Shown piece by piece: positions 45,051 through 54,400 of a stretch of 64,000 nt of DNA (its first letter is position 1; each line of letters begins with the position of its first letter). Made by a program: the position numbers and the translations under genes. The stretch is from Carpediemonas membranifera. Lineage: Eukaryota; Fornicata. The notes below the pieces were generated by a model that did not search any database, had not been told where the DNA came from, and saw only the letters and a program-made list of their open reading frames with translations. The stretch covers positions 930,001-994,000 of the forward strand of contig JAHDYR010000005.1 of assembly GCA_019828565.1 (NCBI GenBank), given 5' to 3'.

Positions 45051-45416
45051 TCAATCATCCACATCAGTGGTCTTCTGCTCGGTCATGGCGCCGCTGTCCT
45101 CTGCGGGATCGGCTGAAGTCTTGGCTGCCGATGAGACTTGACCATTTGCCGCTCCCTTGGCCTGCTTGCGCTTTGCACGGCGAGCGGCCTTCTTGGCGGT
45201 CTTCTTACTGAGTGCATCATTGCGTTCGGTGACTCTTTTGAGCCGTGCTTGCTCCGCTTCCTGCAGGCGCTTCTTCATCGTCAATTCAGCGATCCGCTCT
45301 TGCTCCCGGGCGCTTTCGGCAATGAATTGGCGATGATGCACCTCAGTATAGTTCGCGGTTGTGGAATCAACCTGCTTGGGGACGTATGTGGACTGGTCGA
45401 TGGGTTTTGGCGCCAT
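45051..45416 (-). CDS. PRKRIP1-like spliceosomal protein
   Basis: 121 residues from the ATG at 45416 (MAPKPIDQSTYVPKQ). HHRQFIAESAREQERI, then EAEQARLKRVTERNDAL, and the basic ladder KKTAKKAARRAKRKQAK match the PRKRIP1 family, a helical protein that bridges U2 snRNP and the step-II spliceosome. An acidic, low-complexity tail follows. Upstream frame to 45509 (MHHHHPVST) is probably untranslated. Confidence 0.7.
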   Translation of the reverse strand: MAPKPIDQSTYVPKQVDSTTANYTEVHHRQFIAESAREQERIAELTMKKRLQEAEQARLKRVTERNDALSKKTAKKAARRAKRKQAKGAANGQVSSAAKTSADPAEDSGAMTEQKTTDVDD

Positions 45417-45918
45417 CTGCGAGTTGGGGTCGGCGGGACAGGATACAGTCGATGCACGGAATGATTGGACGGCAATGGCGCTAGTAGAGACTGGATGGTG
45501 GTGGTGCATGGCCTGTATTACGTGTGGCTCGGGCGTTCCCTCATCGGTGCAGATTAAGGTTCAGGACGACAGAACTCAGGATCCAGGAGAGACCTAGTTT
45601 CTTCAGGCAAGTACGGGAAGATTTACAATACAACACAGCTCATTGCGTCGGTTCAACTCCATCAGCACGATACCGCCCATTCGGCATCCGCAAACGGAGG
45701 TTCTAGCAGTCCATCGGATCTCAAACTCGCAATAACGCTATAATGTCGTCAATAAGAACTAACGAACCCATAAAATCGGCACTTGTTTTCGCGACATGAT
45801 GGCCCCCATGAGGGTGTCTTATCCTGCGTTCTGGTGACTTGGTTTGGAGTCGCCCTGCATTTGGCTCAAAAAACACGACGACACCCTTGTGTCGAATTTG
45901 CGATAGACCGATTCATCC
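45417..45918. other. Gene-free region upstream of histone H3
   Basis: About 500 bases without a convincing gene. It must hold the promoters of the PRKRIP1-like gene and of H3. A 66-residue frame at 45783-45983 has no ordered features. Confidence 0.5.
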
Positions 45919-46517
45919 ATGGTTTGTTCACCACAGTCGTTGCAGTCGAAGCCATGACCTCATCCAACGGTTCATCAGGATGAGAACTAACAAGTTCTCT
46001 GCTCAACTGAAGCATTGAAATTGCGAACATCTCAAGGCTTCTTCTTCACTTGACTTCCAGCTGCTTCCTTCTCACACAGGCTCGTACAAAGCAGACTGCT
46101 CGTAAGAACCCCCTCAGCGCTGGTGGCAAGGCACCCCGCAAGCAGCTGGCCAAGAAGGCCGCTCGCAAGACCGCCGCCGTCGCTGAGCGTACCCACACCC
46201 GCCGCCGCCGCCCTGGTGCCCGCGCCCTCGGCGAGATCCGCTCCCTTCAGAAGACAACCAACCTGCTCATCGCGAGGGCGCCCTTCCAGCGCCTGGTCCG
46301 CGAGATCTCGCAGAACATCGCCCTCGACCTGCGCTTCCAGCGTCCCGCCCTCGACGCCCTCCAGGAGGCCGCTGAGTGCTATCTGGTCGGTCTGTTTGAG
46401 GACACCAACTTGCTCGCGATCCACGCTGGACGGGTCACAATTATGGAGAAGGACATGACACTCGCCAGCCGCATCCGTGGCGATAACAAGATGCTCAACG
46501 GTTATGCCACCTACTAA
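45919..46517 (+). CDS. Histone H3 (divergent, full length)
   Basis: Exon 2 starts at 46080 with ARTKQTARK directly after CTCACACAG. The only upstream ATG followed by a consensus donor is ATG-GTTTGT at 45919, which would make exon 1 a single codon and the intron 158 nt; the product would be 146 residues. K4 and K9 are kept, but N follows K9 and several residues (NPLSAGG) are inserted before [14 protein letters not shown]. The fold is complete ([46 protein letters not shown]) with an extended C-terminus [11 protein letters not shown]-to-E and A-R-R to A-S-R changes near the end are unusual. Confidence 0.75.
45922..46079 (+). other. Probable 158-nt intron in histone H3
   Basis: Donor GTTTGT directly after an ATG, 3' end TTCTCACACAG. 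Five times longer than the other introns; the 3' site is strong but the donor is inferred. Confidence 0.5.
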
Positions 46518-46751
46518 GCACTCACCAAACCATCACACTGTACAAAGGAAAAACACCCGCCCCGGCATCTGCCAGGCACCCGCGCCGACGACTTGGAGTC
46601 GCGCCGTAGTAAATGCCAGAGTGGAGTCTCTCTTCCACCTTCTGAAGTCACCCAGGCCGGTATTGACCCAGCGATCACACCGCCATCGGCTGCGCCCCGC
46701 CGCACCAGCGACCTGCGAACCCCCAACCAACACACGAACTACTCATTTACT

Positions 46752-47348
46752 CTACGCCCTGCTGTTCTCGAGCATGCGGCGGAAGCCGTGGCGCCCGATG
46801 ACAGGGAGGCCGCGCGCCGCCGCAGCCCAGTCGTCGTCGAACTTGGCGGCGTCGTCGTCGTGCATGCCGATAAGCGTGCGCGTCTCGGTCTGGCCGCCCT
46901 TGCCGTCGTCCTCCCGGATGAGCTCGACAGCGCGGTCGCCGATGGCGCGGCTGTGGACAGACGTCGTCTTGCCGTCGGCGCCGCGGACGGTGCGGGTCGT
47001 CTCGGTCACGCCGTTGACGGTCCTGGTCGTGGTCGAGCTGAAGCGGACCACAGGCTCGCGGGCAGGTGCGGCGGGTGGCTCGCGCTGCTCCTCGGGCGTC
47101 GGCTCGGTCCGGCTCGGCTCGGGGTTGGTCTTGGCCTTCCCCGGCTTGCCCTCCGGCTTCGGCTCAGAGGGCGCGGCCTGTGGAGCGGGCTGCTCCTCGC
47201 GGGGCTCCTGCTTTGCGTACTCGCGTGGGATGCGGACGTAGTAGCCGCCGTCAAGGAAGACGCGGGGCATGGGGGCGAAGTAGTCGAAAACGTTGAACAT
47301 GGATCTGTGTGAGCGTTTGAAGCTGTCAGGAACATACCTGCTGAACAT
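46752..47348 (-). CDS. Myeloid leukemia factor (MLF1) family protein, copy 1
   Basis: Exons 47348-47338 and 47304-46752, 187 residues from MFSRSMFNVFDYFAPMPR. The C-terminal MLF core has TRTVNGVTETTRTVRGADG, RAIGDRAVELIRED and MHDDDAAKFDDDW, as in MLF1. The middle is Pro/Glu/Lys-rich. MLF proteins are adaptor/chaperone-linked factors, known also in Giardia. Lacks one residue relative to copies 2 and 3 (FDYF instead of FDDFF). It converges with H3, 235 bases apart. Confidence 0.85.
   Translation of the reverse strand: MFSRYVPDSFKRSHRSMFNVFDYFAPMPRVFLDGGYYVRIPREYAKQEPREEQPAPQAAPSEPKPEGKPGKAKTNPEPSRTEPTPEEQREPPAAPAREPVVRFSSTTTRTVNGVTETTRTVRGADGKTTSVHSRAIGDRAVELIREDDGKGGQTETRTLIGMHDDDAAKFDDDWAAAARGLPVIGRHGFRRMLENSRA
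47305..47337 (-). other. 33-nt intron in MLF1 copy 1
   Basis: Donor GTATGT, 3' end CGCTCACACAG, phase 2; exon 1 is 11 nt. Identical introns at 48549-48581 and 49793-49825. Confidence 0.8.
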
Positions 47349-47494
47349 TGCTGCTTGTGTAGCTTGCTAACCTGTGAAGGTGTTTCTGCTGAAGTGTGGC
47401 GTCATAGCATCGATGGAATTCATCAAATCTCGGATCTGATTGATCTCCGGATGCATCCCAGTCGCGCTAGCTGCGCTGCCTCGGCCTTCATAAG

Positions 47495-47758
47495 ATGCCC
47501 AACTCGCTCATCGCGAGGGCGCCCTTCCAGCGCCTGGTCCGCGAGATCTCGCAGAACATCGCCCTCGACCTGCGCTTCCAGCGTCCCGCCCTCGACGCCC
47601 TCCAGGAGGCCGCTGAGTGCTATCTGGTCGGTCTGTTTGAGGACACCAACTTGCTCGCGATCCACGCTGGACGGGTCACAATTATGGAGAAGGACATGAC
47701 ACTCGCCCGCCGCATCCGTGGCGATAACAAGATGCTCAACGGTTATGCCACCTACTAA
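47495..47758 (+). CDS. Tail-less histone H3 core, copy 2
   Basis: 87 residues starting [15 protein letters not shown] at the array junction. It has the H3 histone-fold helices and C-terminus but no N-terminal tail and no alpha-N helix. The start codon and upstream 140 bases come from the MLF1 upstream region. Frame is open and unmutated (it even keeps MTLARRIRG where copy 1 has ASRIRG). It may be expressed as a core-only H3 or be a by-product of the duplication. Confidence 0.6.
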   Translation: MPNSLIARAPFQRLVREISQNIALDLRFQRPALDALQEAAECYLVGLFEDTNLLAIHAGRVTIMEKDMTLARRIRGDNKMLNGYATY

Positions 47759-47992
47759 GCACTCACCAAACCATCACACTGTACAAAGGAAAAACACCCG
47801 CCCCGGCATCTGCCAGGCACCCGCGCCGACGACTTGGAGTCGCGCCGTAGTAAATGCCAGAGTGGAGTCTCTCTTCCACCTTCTGAAGTCACCCAGGCCG
47901 GTATTGACCCAGCGATCACACCGCCATCGGCTGCGCCCCGCCGCACCAGCGACCTGCGAACCCCCAACCAACACACGAACTACTCATTTACT

Positions 47993-48592
47993 CTACGCCC
48001 TGCTGTTCTCGAGCATGCGGCGGAAGCCGTGGCGCCCGATGACAGGGAGGCCGCGCGCCGCCGCAGCCCAGTCGTCGTCGAACTTGGCGGCGTCGTCGTC
48101 GTGCATGCCGATAAGCGTGCGCGTCTCGGTCTGGCCGCCCTTGCCGTCGTCCTCCCGGATGAGCTCGACAGCGCGGTCGCCGATGGCGCGGCTGTGGACA
48201 GACGTCGTCTTGCCGTCGGCGCCGCGGACGGTGCGGGTCGTCTCGGTCACGCCGTTGACGGTCCTGGTCGTGGTCGAGCTGAAGCGGACCACAGGCTCGC
48301 GGGCAGGTGCGGCGGGTGGCTCGCGCTGCTCCTCGGGCGTCGGCTCGGTCCGGCTCGGCTCGGGGTTGGTCTTGGCCTTCCCCGGCTTGCCCTCCGGCTT
48401 CGGCTCAGAGGGCGCGGCCTGTGGAGCGGGCTGCTCCTCGCGGGGCTCCTGCTTTGCGTACTCGCGTGGGATGCGGACGTAATAGCCGCCGTCAAGGAAG
48501 ACGCGGGGCATGGGGGCGAAGAAGTCGTCGAAAACGTTGAACATGGATCTGTGTGAGCGTTTGAAGCTGTCAGGAACATACCTGCTGAACAT
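47993..48592 (-). CDS. MLF1 family protein, copy 2
   Basis: 188 residues after removing the intron 48549-48581; starts MFSRSMFNVFDDFFAPM. Same domain content as copy 1. Head-to-head with the H3 core of the next unit, about 146 bases between starts. Confidence 0.85.
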   Translation of the reverse strand: MFSRYVPDSFKRSHRSMFNVFDDFFAPMPRVFLDGGYYVRIPREYAKQEPREEQPAPQAAPSEPKPEGKPGKAKTNPEPSRTEPTPEEQREPPAAPAREPVVRFSSTTTRTVNGVTETTRTVRGADGKTTSVHSRAIGDRAVELIREDDGKGGQTETRTLIGMHDDDAAKFDDDWAAAARGLPVIGRHGFRRMLENSRA

Positions 48593-48738
48593 TGCTGCTT
48601 GTGTAGCTTGCTAACCTGTGAAGGTGTTTCTGCTGAAGTGTGGCGTCATAGCATCGATGGAATTCATCAAATCTCGGATCTGATTGATCTCCGGATGCAT
48701 CCCAGTCGCGCTAGCTGCGCTGCCTCGGCCTTCATAAG

Positions 48739-49002
48739 ATGCCCAACTCGCTCATCGCGAGGGCGCCCTTCCAGCGCCTGGTCCGCGAGATCTCGCAGAA
48801 CATCGCCCTCGACCTGCGCTTCCAGCGTCCCGCCCTCGACGCCCTCCAGGAGGCCGCTGAGTGCTATCTGGTCGGTCTGTTTGAGGACACCAACTTGCTC
48901 GCGATCCACGCTGGACGGGTCACAATTATGGAGAAGGACATGACACTCGCCCGCCGCATCCGTGGCGATAACAAGATGCTCAACGGTTATGCCACCTACT
49001 AA
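48739..49002 (+). CDS. Tail-less histone H3 core, copy 3
   Basis: Same 87-residue frame as at 47495-47758, identical in protein sequence, in the next tandem unit. Confidence 0.6.
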   Translation: MPNSLIARAPFQRLVREISQNIALDLRFQRPALDALQEAAECYLVGLFEDTNLLAIHAGRVTIMEKDMTLARRIRGDNKMLNGYATY

Positions 49003-49236
49003 GCACTCACCAAACCATCACACTGTACAAAGGAAAAACACCCGCCCCGGCATCTGCCAGGCACCCGCGCCGACGACTTGGAGTCGCGCCGTAGTAAATG
49101 CCAGAGTGGAGTCTCTCTTCCACCTTCTGAAGTCACCCAGGCCGGTATTGACCCAGCGATCACACCGCCATCGGCTGCGCCCCGCCGCACCAGCGACCTG
49201 CGAACCCCCAACCAACACACGAACTACTCATTTACT

Positions 49237-49836
49237 CTACGCCCTGCTGTTCTCGAGCATGCGGCGGAAGCCGTGGCGCCCGATGACAGGGAGGCCGCGC
49301 GCCGCCGCAGCCCAGTCGTCGTCGAACTTGGCGGCGTCGTCGTCGTGCATGCCGATAAGCGTGCGCGTCTCGGTCTGGCCGCCCTTGCCGTCGTCCTCCC
49401 GGATGAGCTCGACAGCGCGGTCGCCGATGGCGCGGCTGTGGACAGACGTCGTCTTGCCGTCGGCGCCGCGGACGGTGCGGGTCGTCTCGGTCACGCCGTT
49501 GACGGTCCTGGTCGTGGTCGAGCTGAAGCGGACCACAGGCTCGCGGGCAGGTGCGGCGGGTGGCTCGCGCTGCTCCTCGGGCGTCGGCTCGGTCCGGCTC
49601 GGCTCGGGGTTGGTCTTGGCCTTCCCCGGCTTGCCCTCCGGCTTCGGCTCAGAGGGCGCGGCCTGTGGAGCGGGCTGCTCCTCGCGGGGCTCCTGCTTTG
49701 CGTACTCGCGTGGGATGCGGACGTAATAGCCGCCGTCAAGGAAGACGCGGGGCATGGGGGCGAAGAAGTCGTCGAAAACGTTGAACATGGATCTGTGTGA
49801 GCGTTTGAAGCTGTCAGGAACATACCTGCTGAACAT
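49237..49836 (-). CDS. MLF1 family protein, copy 3
   Basis: Identical in protein sequence to copy 2; intron at 49793-49825. Its upstream neighbour is the H3 fragment fused to the DCP2-like gene. Confidence 0.85.
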   Translation of the reverse strand: MFSRYVPDSFKRSHRSMFNVFDDFFAPMPRVFLDGGYYVRIPREYAKQEPREEQPAPQAAPSEPKPEGKPGKAKTNPEPSRTEPTPEEQREPPAAPAREPVVRFSSTTTRTVNGVTETTRTVRGADGKTTSVHSRAIGDRAVELIREDDGKGGQTETRTLIGMHDDDAAKFDDDWAAAARGLPVIGRHGFRRMLENSRA

Positions 49837-49982
49837 TGCTGCTTGTGTAGCTTGCTAACCTGTGAAGGTGTTTCTGCTGAAGTGTGGCGTCATAGCATCG
49901 ATGGAATTCATCAAATCTCGGATCTGATTGATCTCCGGATGCATCCCAGTCGCGCTAGCTGCGCTGCCTCGGCCTTCATAAG

Positions 49983-50119
49983 ATGCCCAACTCGCTCATC
50001 GCGAGGGCGCCCTTCCAGCGCCTGGTCCGCGAGATCTCGCAGAACATCGCCCTCGACCTGCGCTTCCAGCGTCCCGCCCTCGACGCCCTCCAGGAGGCCG
50101 CTGGGTGCTATCTGGAGGA
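49983..50119 (+). pseudogene. Truncated histone H3 core, end of the tandem array
   Basis: First 45 residues of the core-only H3 frame; homology ends at GGTGCTATCTGG, where unrelated sequence begins. One base change (GAG to GGG) precedes the junction. Confidence 0.85.
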
Positions 50120-50879
50120 GCTAAGGAAGCTTCACCCGTGTCGGAACAGCTCGCCGCCCGATAACATCGTGTTACACATGACAGCACGCGAGATACTCGA
50201 TGGGATCCGGGACTTATACGCCCCTGTGCTTAAGAAAGACCCGCTGGAGCGGTCTGAAGCTATCAATGAGCTCGAAAGACGGCTAACCCATGAGGCCGCG
50301 CTCAAAGCCGCCGACCCAGGCTCGATGACGTTCGGCCAGGCCGTCATGAGGTTCCATATCAGCAGTTGCTTCGTATTCGCCCAGGACAGGGCAAATGGCG
50401 GCCAGGTGCTGCTCGTCGAGGAGGACGAGGAAGGTTTAGGTCTGCCTGGCGGTAAGATCGGCAGCAAGCCCGAGATAAGGGATGAAACGCAATGGGAGGG
50501 GGCCCGCCGCAAGTTCCTGAATGAGTCGCGGTATGTCGCGGACCTCGTCCCCTGGGCCGTTGGATGCGCCGTGCACACGGGTTGGTCGAAGAAGATCGTG
50601 CTGGTGTACTTTGTGGACGCGACGATCAAGGCAGACTTGTGGGATGACGAAGATAAGGACGAAAGCATCATTGCCCGGCGCTGGGTCGCCCCCCGGGAGT
50701 TGCTGGACGGCATCAGCCGCACCGGCGACCGCGCCATCTGGAAGGTGAGTCGCTCGACCTTCAAGATGGTTGTACCAGTCCTATTCGGCCAGAGAAAGGG
50801 CGTGTTGCTGAGGCGGAGCTGGAGAAGGAGCCCGATTCAAAAGATTGGCGACGATTCTACTCCCCGTTCGCCGCAATAA
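49983..50879 (+). CDS. DCP2-like Nudix protein, fused in frame behind an H3 fragment
   Basis: The frame opens with the H3 core ([15 protein letters not shown] ... [10 protein letters not shown]) up to about 50119 and continues without a stop into a Nudix protein whose own likely start is the ATG at 50178 ([14 protein letters not shown], 233 aa). Nudix region: [30 protein letters not shown], then ARRKFLNES where an active box reads REVxEE. The C-terminal [18 protein letters not shown] resembles Box B of the decapping enzyme DCP2. Two of the metal-binding glutamates are replaced, so hydrolase activity is doubtful. Stop codon overlaps AATAAAC. Confidence 0.62.
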   Translation: MPNSLIARAPFQRLVREISQNIALDLRFQRPALDALQEAAGCYLEELRKLHPCRNSSPPDNIVLHMTAREILDGIRDLYAPVLKKDPLERSEAINELERRLTHEAALKAADPGSMTFGQAVMRFHISSCFVFAQDRANGGQVLLVEEDEEGLGLPGGKIGSKPEIRDETQWEGARRKFLNESRYVADLVPWAVGCAVHTGWSKKIVLVYFVDATIKADLWDDEDKDESIIARRWVAPRELLDGISRTGDRAIWKVSRSTFKMVVPVLFGQRKGVLLRRSWRRSPIQKIGDDSTPRSPQ

Positions 50880-50881
50880 AC
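50875..50881 (+). terminator. Poly(A)-type signal AATAAAC overlapping the stop
   Basis: The TAA of the DCP2-like gene is part of the signal. Confidence 0.5.
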
Positions 50882-50906
50882 GCTGAGAATTAATGAGTTG
50901 GTCCAT

Positions 50907-51170
50907 TTATCGCCACACATGAGTGCGATCGCGTGGAGGAACGTCTTTGGGAGGCTTAGGGCCGTGCTTCTCGAGGAACTCGGCGCCCTTTGGGTGTACT
51001 TTGCCCTCGCCGCTAATGGAGTAGTCCTTATTGGTGCCATCCGCGCCATGTAGCGTTACTCGTTCTCTTGGTGCCATTACTGTCTGTTTTGATGTGTTGT
51101 CGTTGGTGTCTCGCGTGACAAGCCTGCGCGACATGATTTCGCAGTCATGTCGCGTGTTGAAGCCAGACAT
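50907..51170 (-). CDS. Small hypothetical protein (56-87 aa)
   Basis: The frame runs from the ATG at 51170 (MSGFNTRHDC); the internal ATG at 51077 (MAPRERVTLHGADG) gives 56 residues. The C-terminal part (YSISGEGKVHPKGAEFLEKH, then GPKPPKDVPPRDRTHVWR) is Lys/Pro-rich and looks like a short disordered peptide chain. No family recognised. It is the only plausible gene between the DCP2-like gene and the channel. Confidence 0.4.
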   Translation of the reverse strand: MSGFNTRHDCEIMSRRLVTRDTNDNTSKQTVMAPRERVTLHGADGTNKDYSISGEGKVHPKGAEFLEKHGPKPPKDVPPRDRTHVWR

Positions 51171-51478
51171 CGTCTGTGGGGGAGCTGCTTCGTGGCATGT
51201 CTTGTGCCGGTCGTTCTTCCATCGCCGTCAGAGGTTAAAATGCTCGGCTCTTACCGACCCTGACGTGTGAATCATCGGGAGTGTTTGTTGCGCAGCAAAT
51301 GATGTCTCTCAATCGAACCCATTCAACTCTCAGCAACGGCGATGAGGGCTCGACCCATCGAAGGGAAGTTCACTTGACCCACCGCCACTGCCAATCTGGT
51401 TTGATCTGCCGTGGCGATAGGGTCAGAGAGCACCGCACGAACGTCGAATTCTGCTGCTTTATCAAACAAAGACGGACA
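51171..51478. other. Intergenic region, nothing recognised
   Basis: 3' flank of the channel gene and upstream region of the small 50907-51170 gene. No promoter word, RNA gene or repeat seen. Confidence 0.5.
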
Positions 51479-54400
51479 CTAAATGGCCATAAAGTTCTCT
51501 CTACTCCTACTGTGTGACGGGGAAAGACCTGCCCTCGTCTGGCTCCGTCGGAACGCCTGTGCCAGCAGCTCGCCGGCGATGTATTCATCGATTGCCAGCT
51601 TACCCTCGCTGCCCAGCCGCCGCGCCTCGTCCGCTGTGAACACTTCGAACTCCATCTCCAACAGAGGCGTGTCCGACTCCGATCCAGAGTCTGAGCTCGG
51701 GCCAGAGTCACACGGGTCGGTGGCGTCGGCCTGGATGGCGTCAATGTCGTCGATGGTGGTCTGCTTGCTAAACGTCGGATCTGTGATGACGTCCGTCCCG
51801 GTGACGCTTTCGACGACAGGGTAGGGCGTCGGGGGGCATGTCGTCGTGGTCGATTCCAGCGTCATACGCCGCAACTTGACCTTGCGGACACCACACATGC
51901 GTCGGAGCAGCTTCACGGAGGCCTGGTCCCGAGGGGCCGCCAAGGATGTCAGCTGGTAGCCCGCAACCTTCGCGCTAAGGGCTCGCAAAGTCGGCTCGAA
52001 GTACACGTGGTCGTCGTGGCAGACGGTGAGCTGCAACTTGGAGAGGAACTTGACCGACTGGATCGACCGCTGCGAGTGAATCAGACTGGCGTGCTGGAGG
52101 GTCGCCTCCCTGCTAAGTACGGACTCCGTCGTCTGCTTCAGACCAAAGGGCGCCGGTATCAGGTACAGCAGGTCCTTAATGAGGCTAGCATGGATCCTCC
52201 CGGTGGCCTGCGGGTCCAGCATCGCCCAGGCCGCCTTGAACTGGTGGACAAACTCCATCGTAAATGAGCCGTCTGCGGTGATTTGACTCGCGAAGGAGTC
52301 ATATAGGACGGCGATAAATAGATTTGCATAGATATACATACCGAGGAATAGATACGATATGAAGAACGCGATAACGACGAGCTCCCTGGTGGTGCTTGTG
52401 GCCAGCAGCCGGTAGTCATGCATGATCTCGTTCCAACCCTCCCCCGTCAGCATCCGGAAGGCTGCCAGACACCCTGCGGGGAAGCTCTCGAATGTCACCT
52501 TGTCCGACACGGCGAGGAGGCGGGCGTCGGCGGTCACCGGTGGGAGCGCGGCCTGCCCGACGGCGGCGTAGATGGCGAAGAACATGGCCCCGAGGGCGCA
52601 TACGGCGAGGATGTCGTCGAGGGAGGCAAGGGCGGTGTTGAGGATGGCCTGCAGCTTGTTGGCGCTCTTCACCACCCGCAGGATCCTCAGAACGCGCAGT
52701 ACGCGGAGGAAGTTGAGGTTGACGGCGACCACCTCGATCTGGAACAACGAAAACAGACTCATGGGCGTTGTCAGCAGCCCGAGGATGACGAGACTGAAGT
52801 CGAACAGGAGCCATTTGTCCCTGAAGTAGTTCAGCCCGAGGGCGGTGATCTTGAGCGCGGCCTCGGCGGTGAATATGGCGACGAATGCCGTGTTGGCGGC
52901 CGTGATCAGCGTGGTTGTCTGCTCGCTGTTGTTGGGCGTCTGGAACAGCATAACGCACGTGTTCGCCACCACGAGCACCGTGATGACCTGGTCGAACAGG
53001 GCCGAGCAGCACAGCCGGAACACCCACCGTCGCATGGGGGTCGACGGCTCAGGGTGCAGTCGGGTTGGTCGGGCGGCCCTCACGCTCTCGTGGATGCCGA
53101 CCCAGCGGCGCATCTCTGGTGTGAGGACGAACTCGCCCGAGATCTCCTCCCGGACGGTAGTAAATGAGTCGATGACGAGGCCGACGAAGAGCTCGACGTA
53201 GAGAAACACACCGACGAAGATGAACGCGATGAAGTAGAGCGATAGTGCCCAATGCTCCTCCGCGGCGGTGAACAGAAGCCCGCTGAGACCCTCCAACGAC
53301 GACAGCGTCACGAGGGTCAGCGCAGCTTCGGGGAGGGTGTCGAAATTCGGGGTCGCCGGATCCCACAGGCCCGGACACGATACTTCGGTGTAGCCGAGAC
53401 CCGCGGAGCACTTGGGGTAGACGCCCGACAGAAGCTGGCGGCCAATGACGGCGTAGAGTCCGATGCCGCACGCCCCCACGAAGAAGAGCTTGGTGATTTG
53501 GGGCACGGCGCCGATGAGGGCCCGCAGGAGGACGTTGATGGCGGGGACACGGGCAGCCAGCCGCAGCGGCCGCAGAGCCCGGAACAGGCGGATCCAGGTG
53601 ATGCTGACGGGGGAGAGGAGGTCGATCCAGCCGCCCAAGACGATGAGGATGTCGAGTACGTTCAGCGGCTCCCTCAGCAGCCCGTCGGGGGTCCAGTAGA
53701 GCCCGTTGGCCAGCAAACGGAGCAGGATCTCTGCGGTGAAAATGCAGACGAAGGCCGCGTCGACGGCTATGATGGCGACAGACGCCCAACCGCTGGTGTC
53801 AGTACCCGCGACGACGACGACCTCGACGAACGAAAGCAGAATCAGGACGGCGATGGCGACCTGGAAGTAGACGGACGAGACGACGCGTCTGAGGACCCGG
53901 ACCCAGCCCCAGCCCCGGTTGACCAGGAACAGGTTGGTGCCGAAGCGGGACCGGCCGGCTGCCATGCGGTCGAGGTACTGCCGCAGCAGCTTGTCCTGGC
54001 GACGGCGGGTGGTTTTGATCAGCTTGACCCGCCGCACCTCGTTCTCCTCGACGAAGGCGGCGTGGAAAATGTCGGTGGCGATACCCGCGAAGAGGTTCAG
54101 AAGCACGATGTTCCCCACGACAAGCAGGATGGCGAAGTACGGCACCGCCACGACCCAGCCGCTCGCCCGCCACTGGGCATCGAGGGCGTCGGGGTGGTCT
54201 TCGCCGGCCATGACCGTGAGGACCGTCAGGAAGCCCCGGAAGATGTTGGGGAAGTCGAGCGGGGTGTTGGTGACGGTGTTGTCCGCGAAGAAACCCACGC
54301 CGATGACGGCGAAGATGACGCCGACCGCGAGGATGAGCAGGAAGAGGGGCAAAGCGGCGATGAGGCAGGCCCAGATAGTGTTGACTGAGGCGCGCACGGT

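Larger units (their letters stand above)
46266..50119. repeat. Tandem array: H3 core piece + MLF1-like gene, unit 1241-1244 bp
   Basis: The stretch from CTCATCGCGAGGGCGCCC in H3 through the MLF1-like gene and its upstream region repeats at 46266, about 47501, 48745 and 49989. Three full units are followed by a partial one that stops inside H3 at about 50119. Units 2 and 3 are practically identical; unit 1 differs by a 3-base deletion in MLF1 and a few substitutions. Confidence 0.93.

Noticed and set aside
45636-45660. GGTTCAACTCC as a tRNA T-arm
   Set aside because: No matching acceptor, D or anticodon stems could be drawn around it.
45783-45983. 66-codon frame upstream of histone H3
   Set aside because: No ordered features and overlaps the inferred H3 start codon and intron donor.
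46050-46079. Histone H3 starting at the TTG at 46050 ([15 protein letters not shown])
   Set aside because: The ten extra residues are the 3' end of an intron (TTCTCACACAG); mature H3 begins ARTKQT directly after it.
53252-54388. 378-codon plus-strand frame opposite the calcium channel
   Set aside because: Asp/Gly/Arg/Glu-rich antisense shadow of transmembrane codons.
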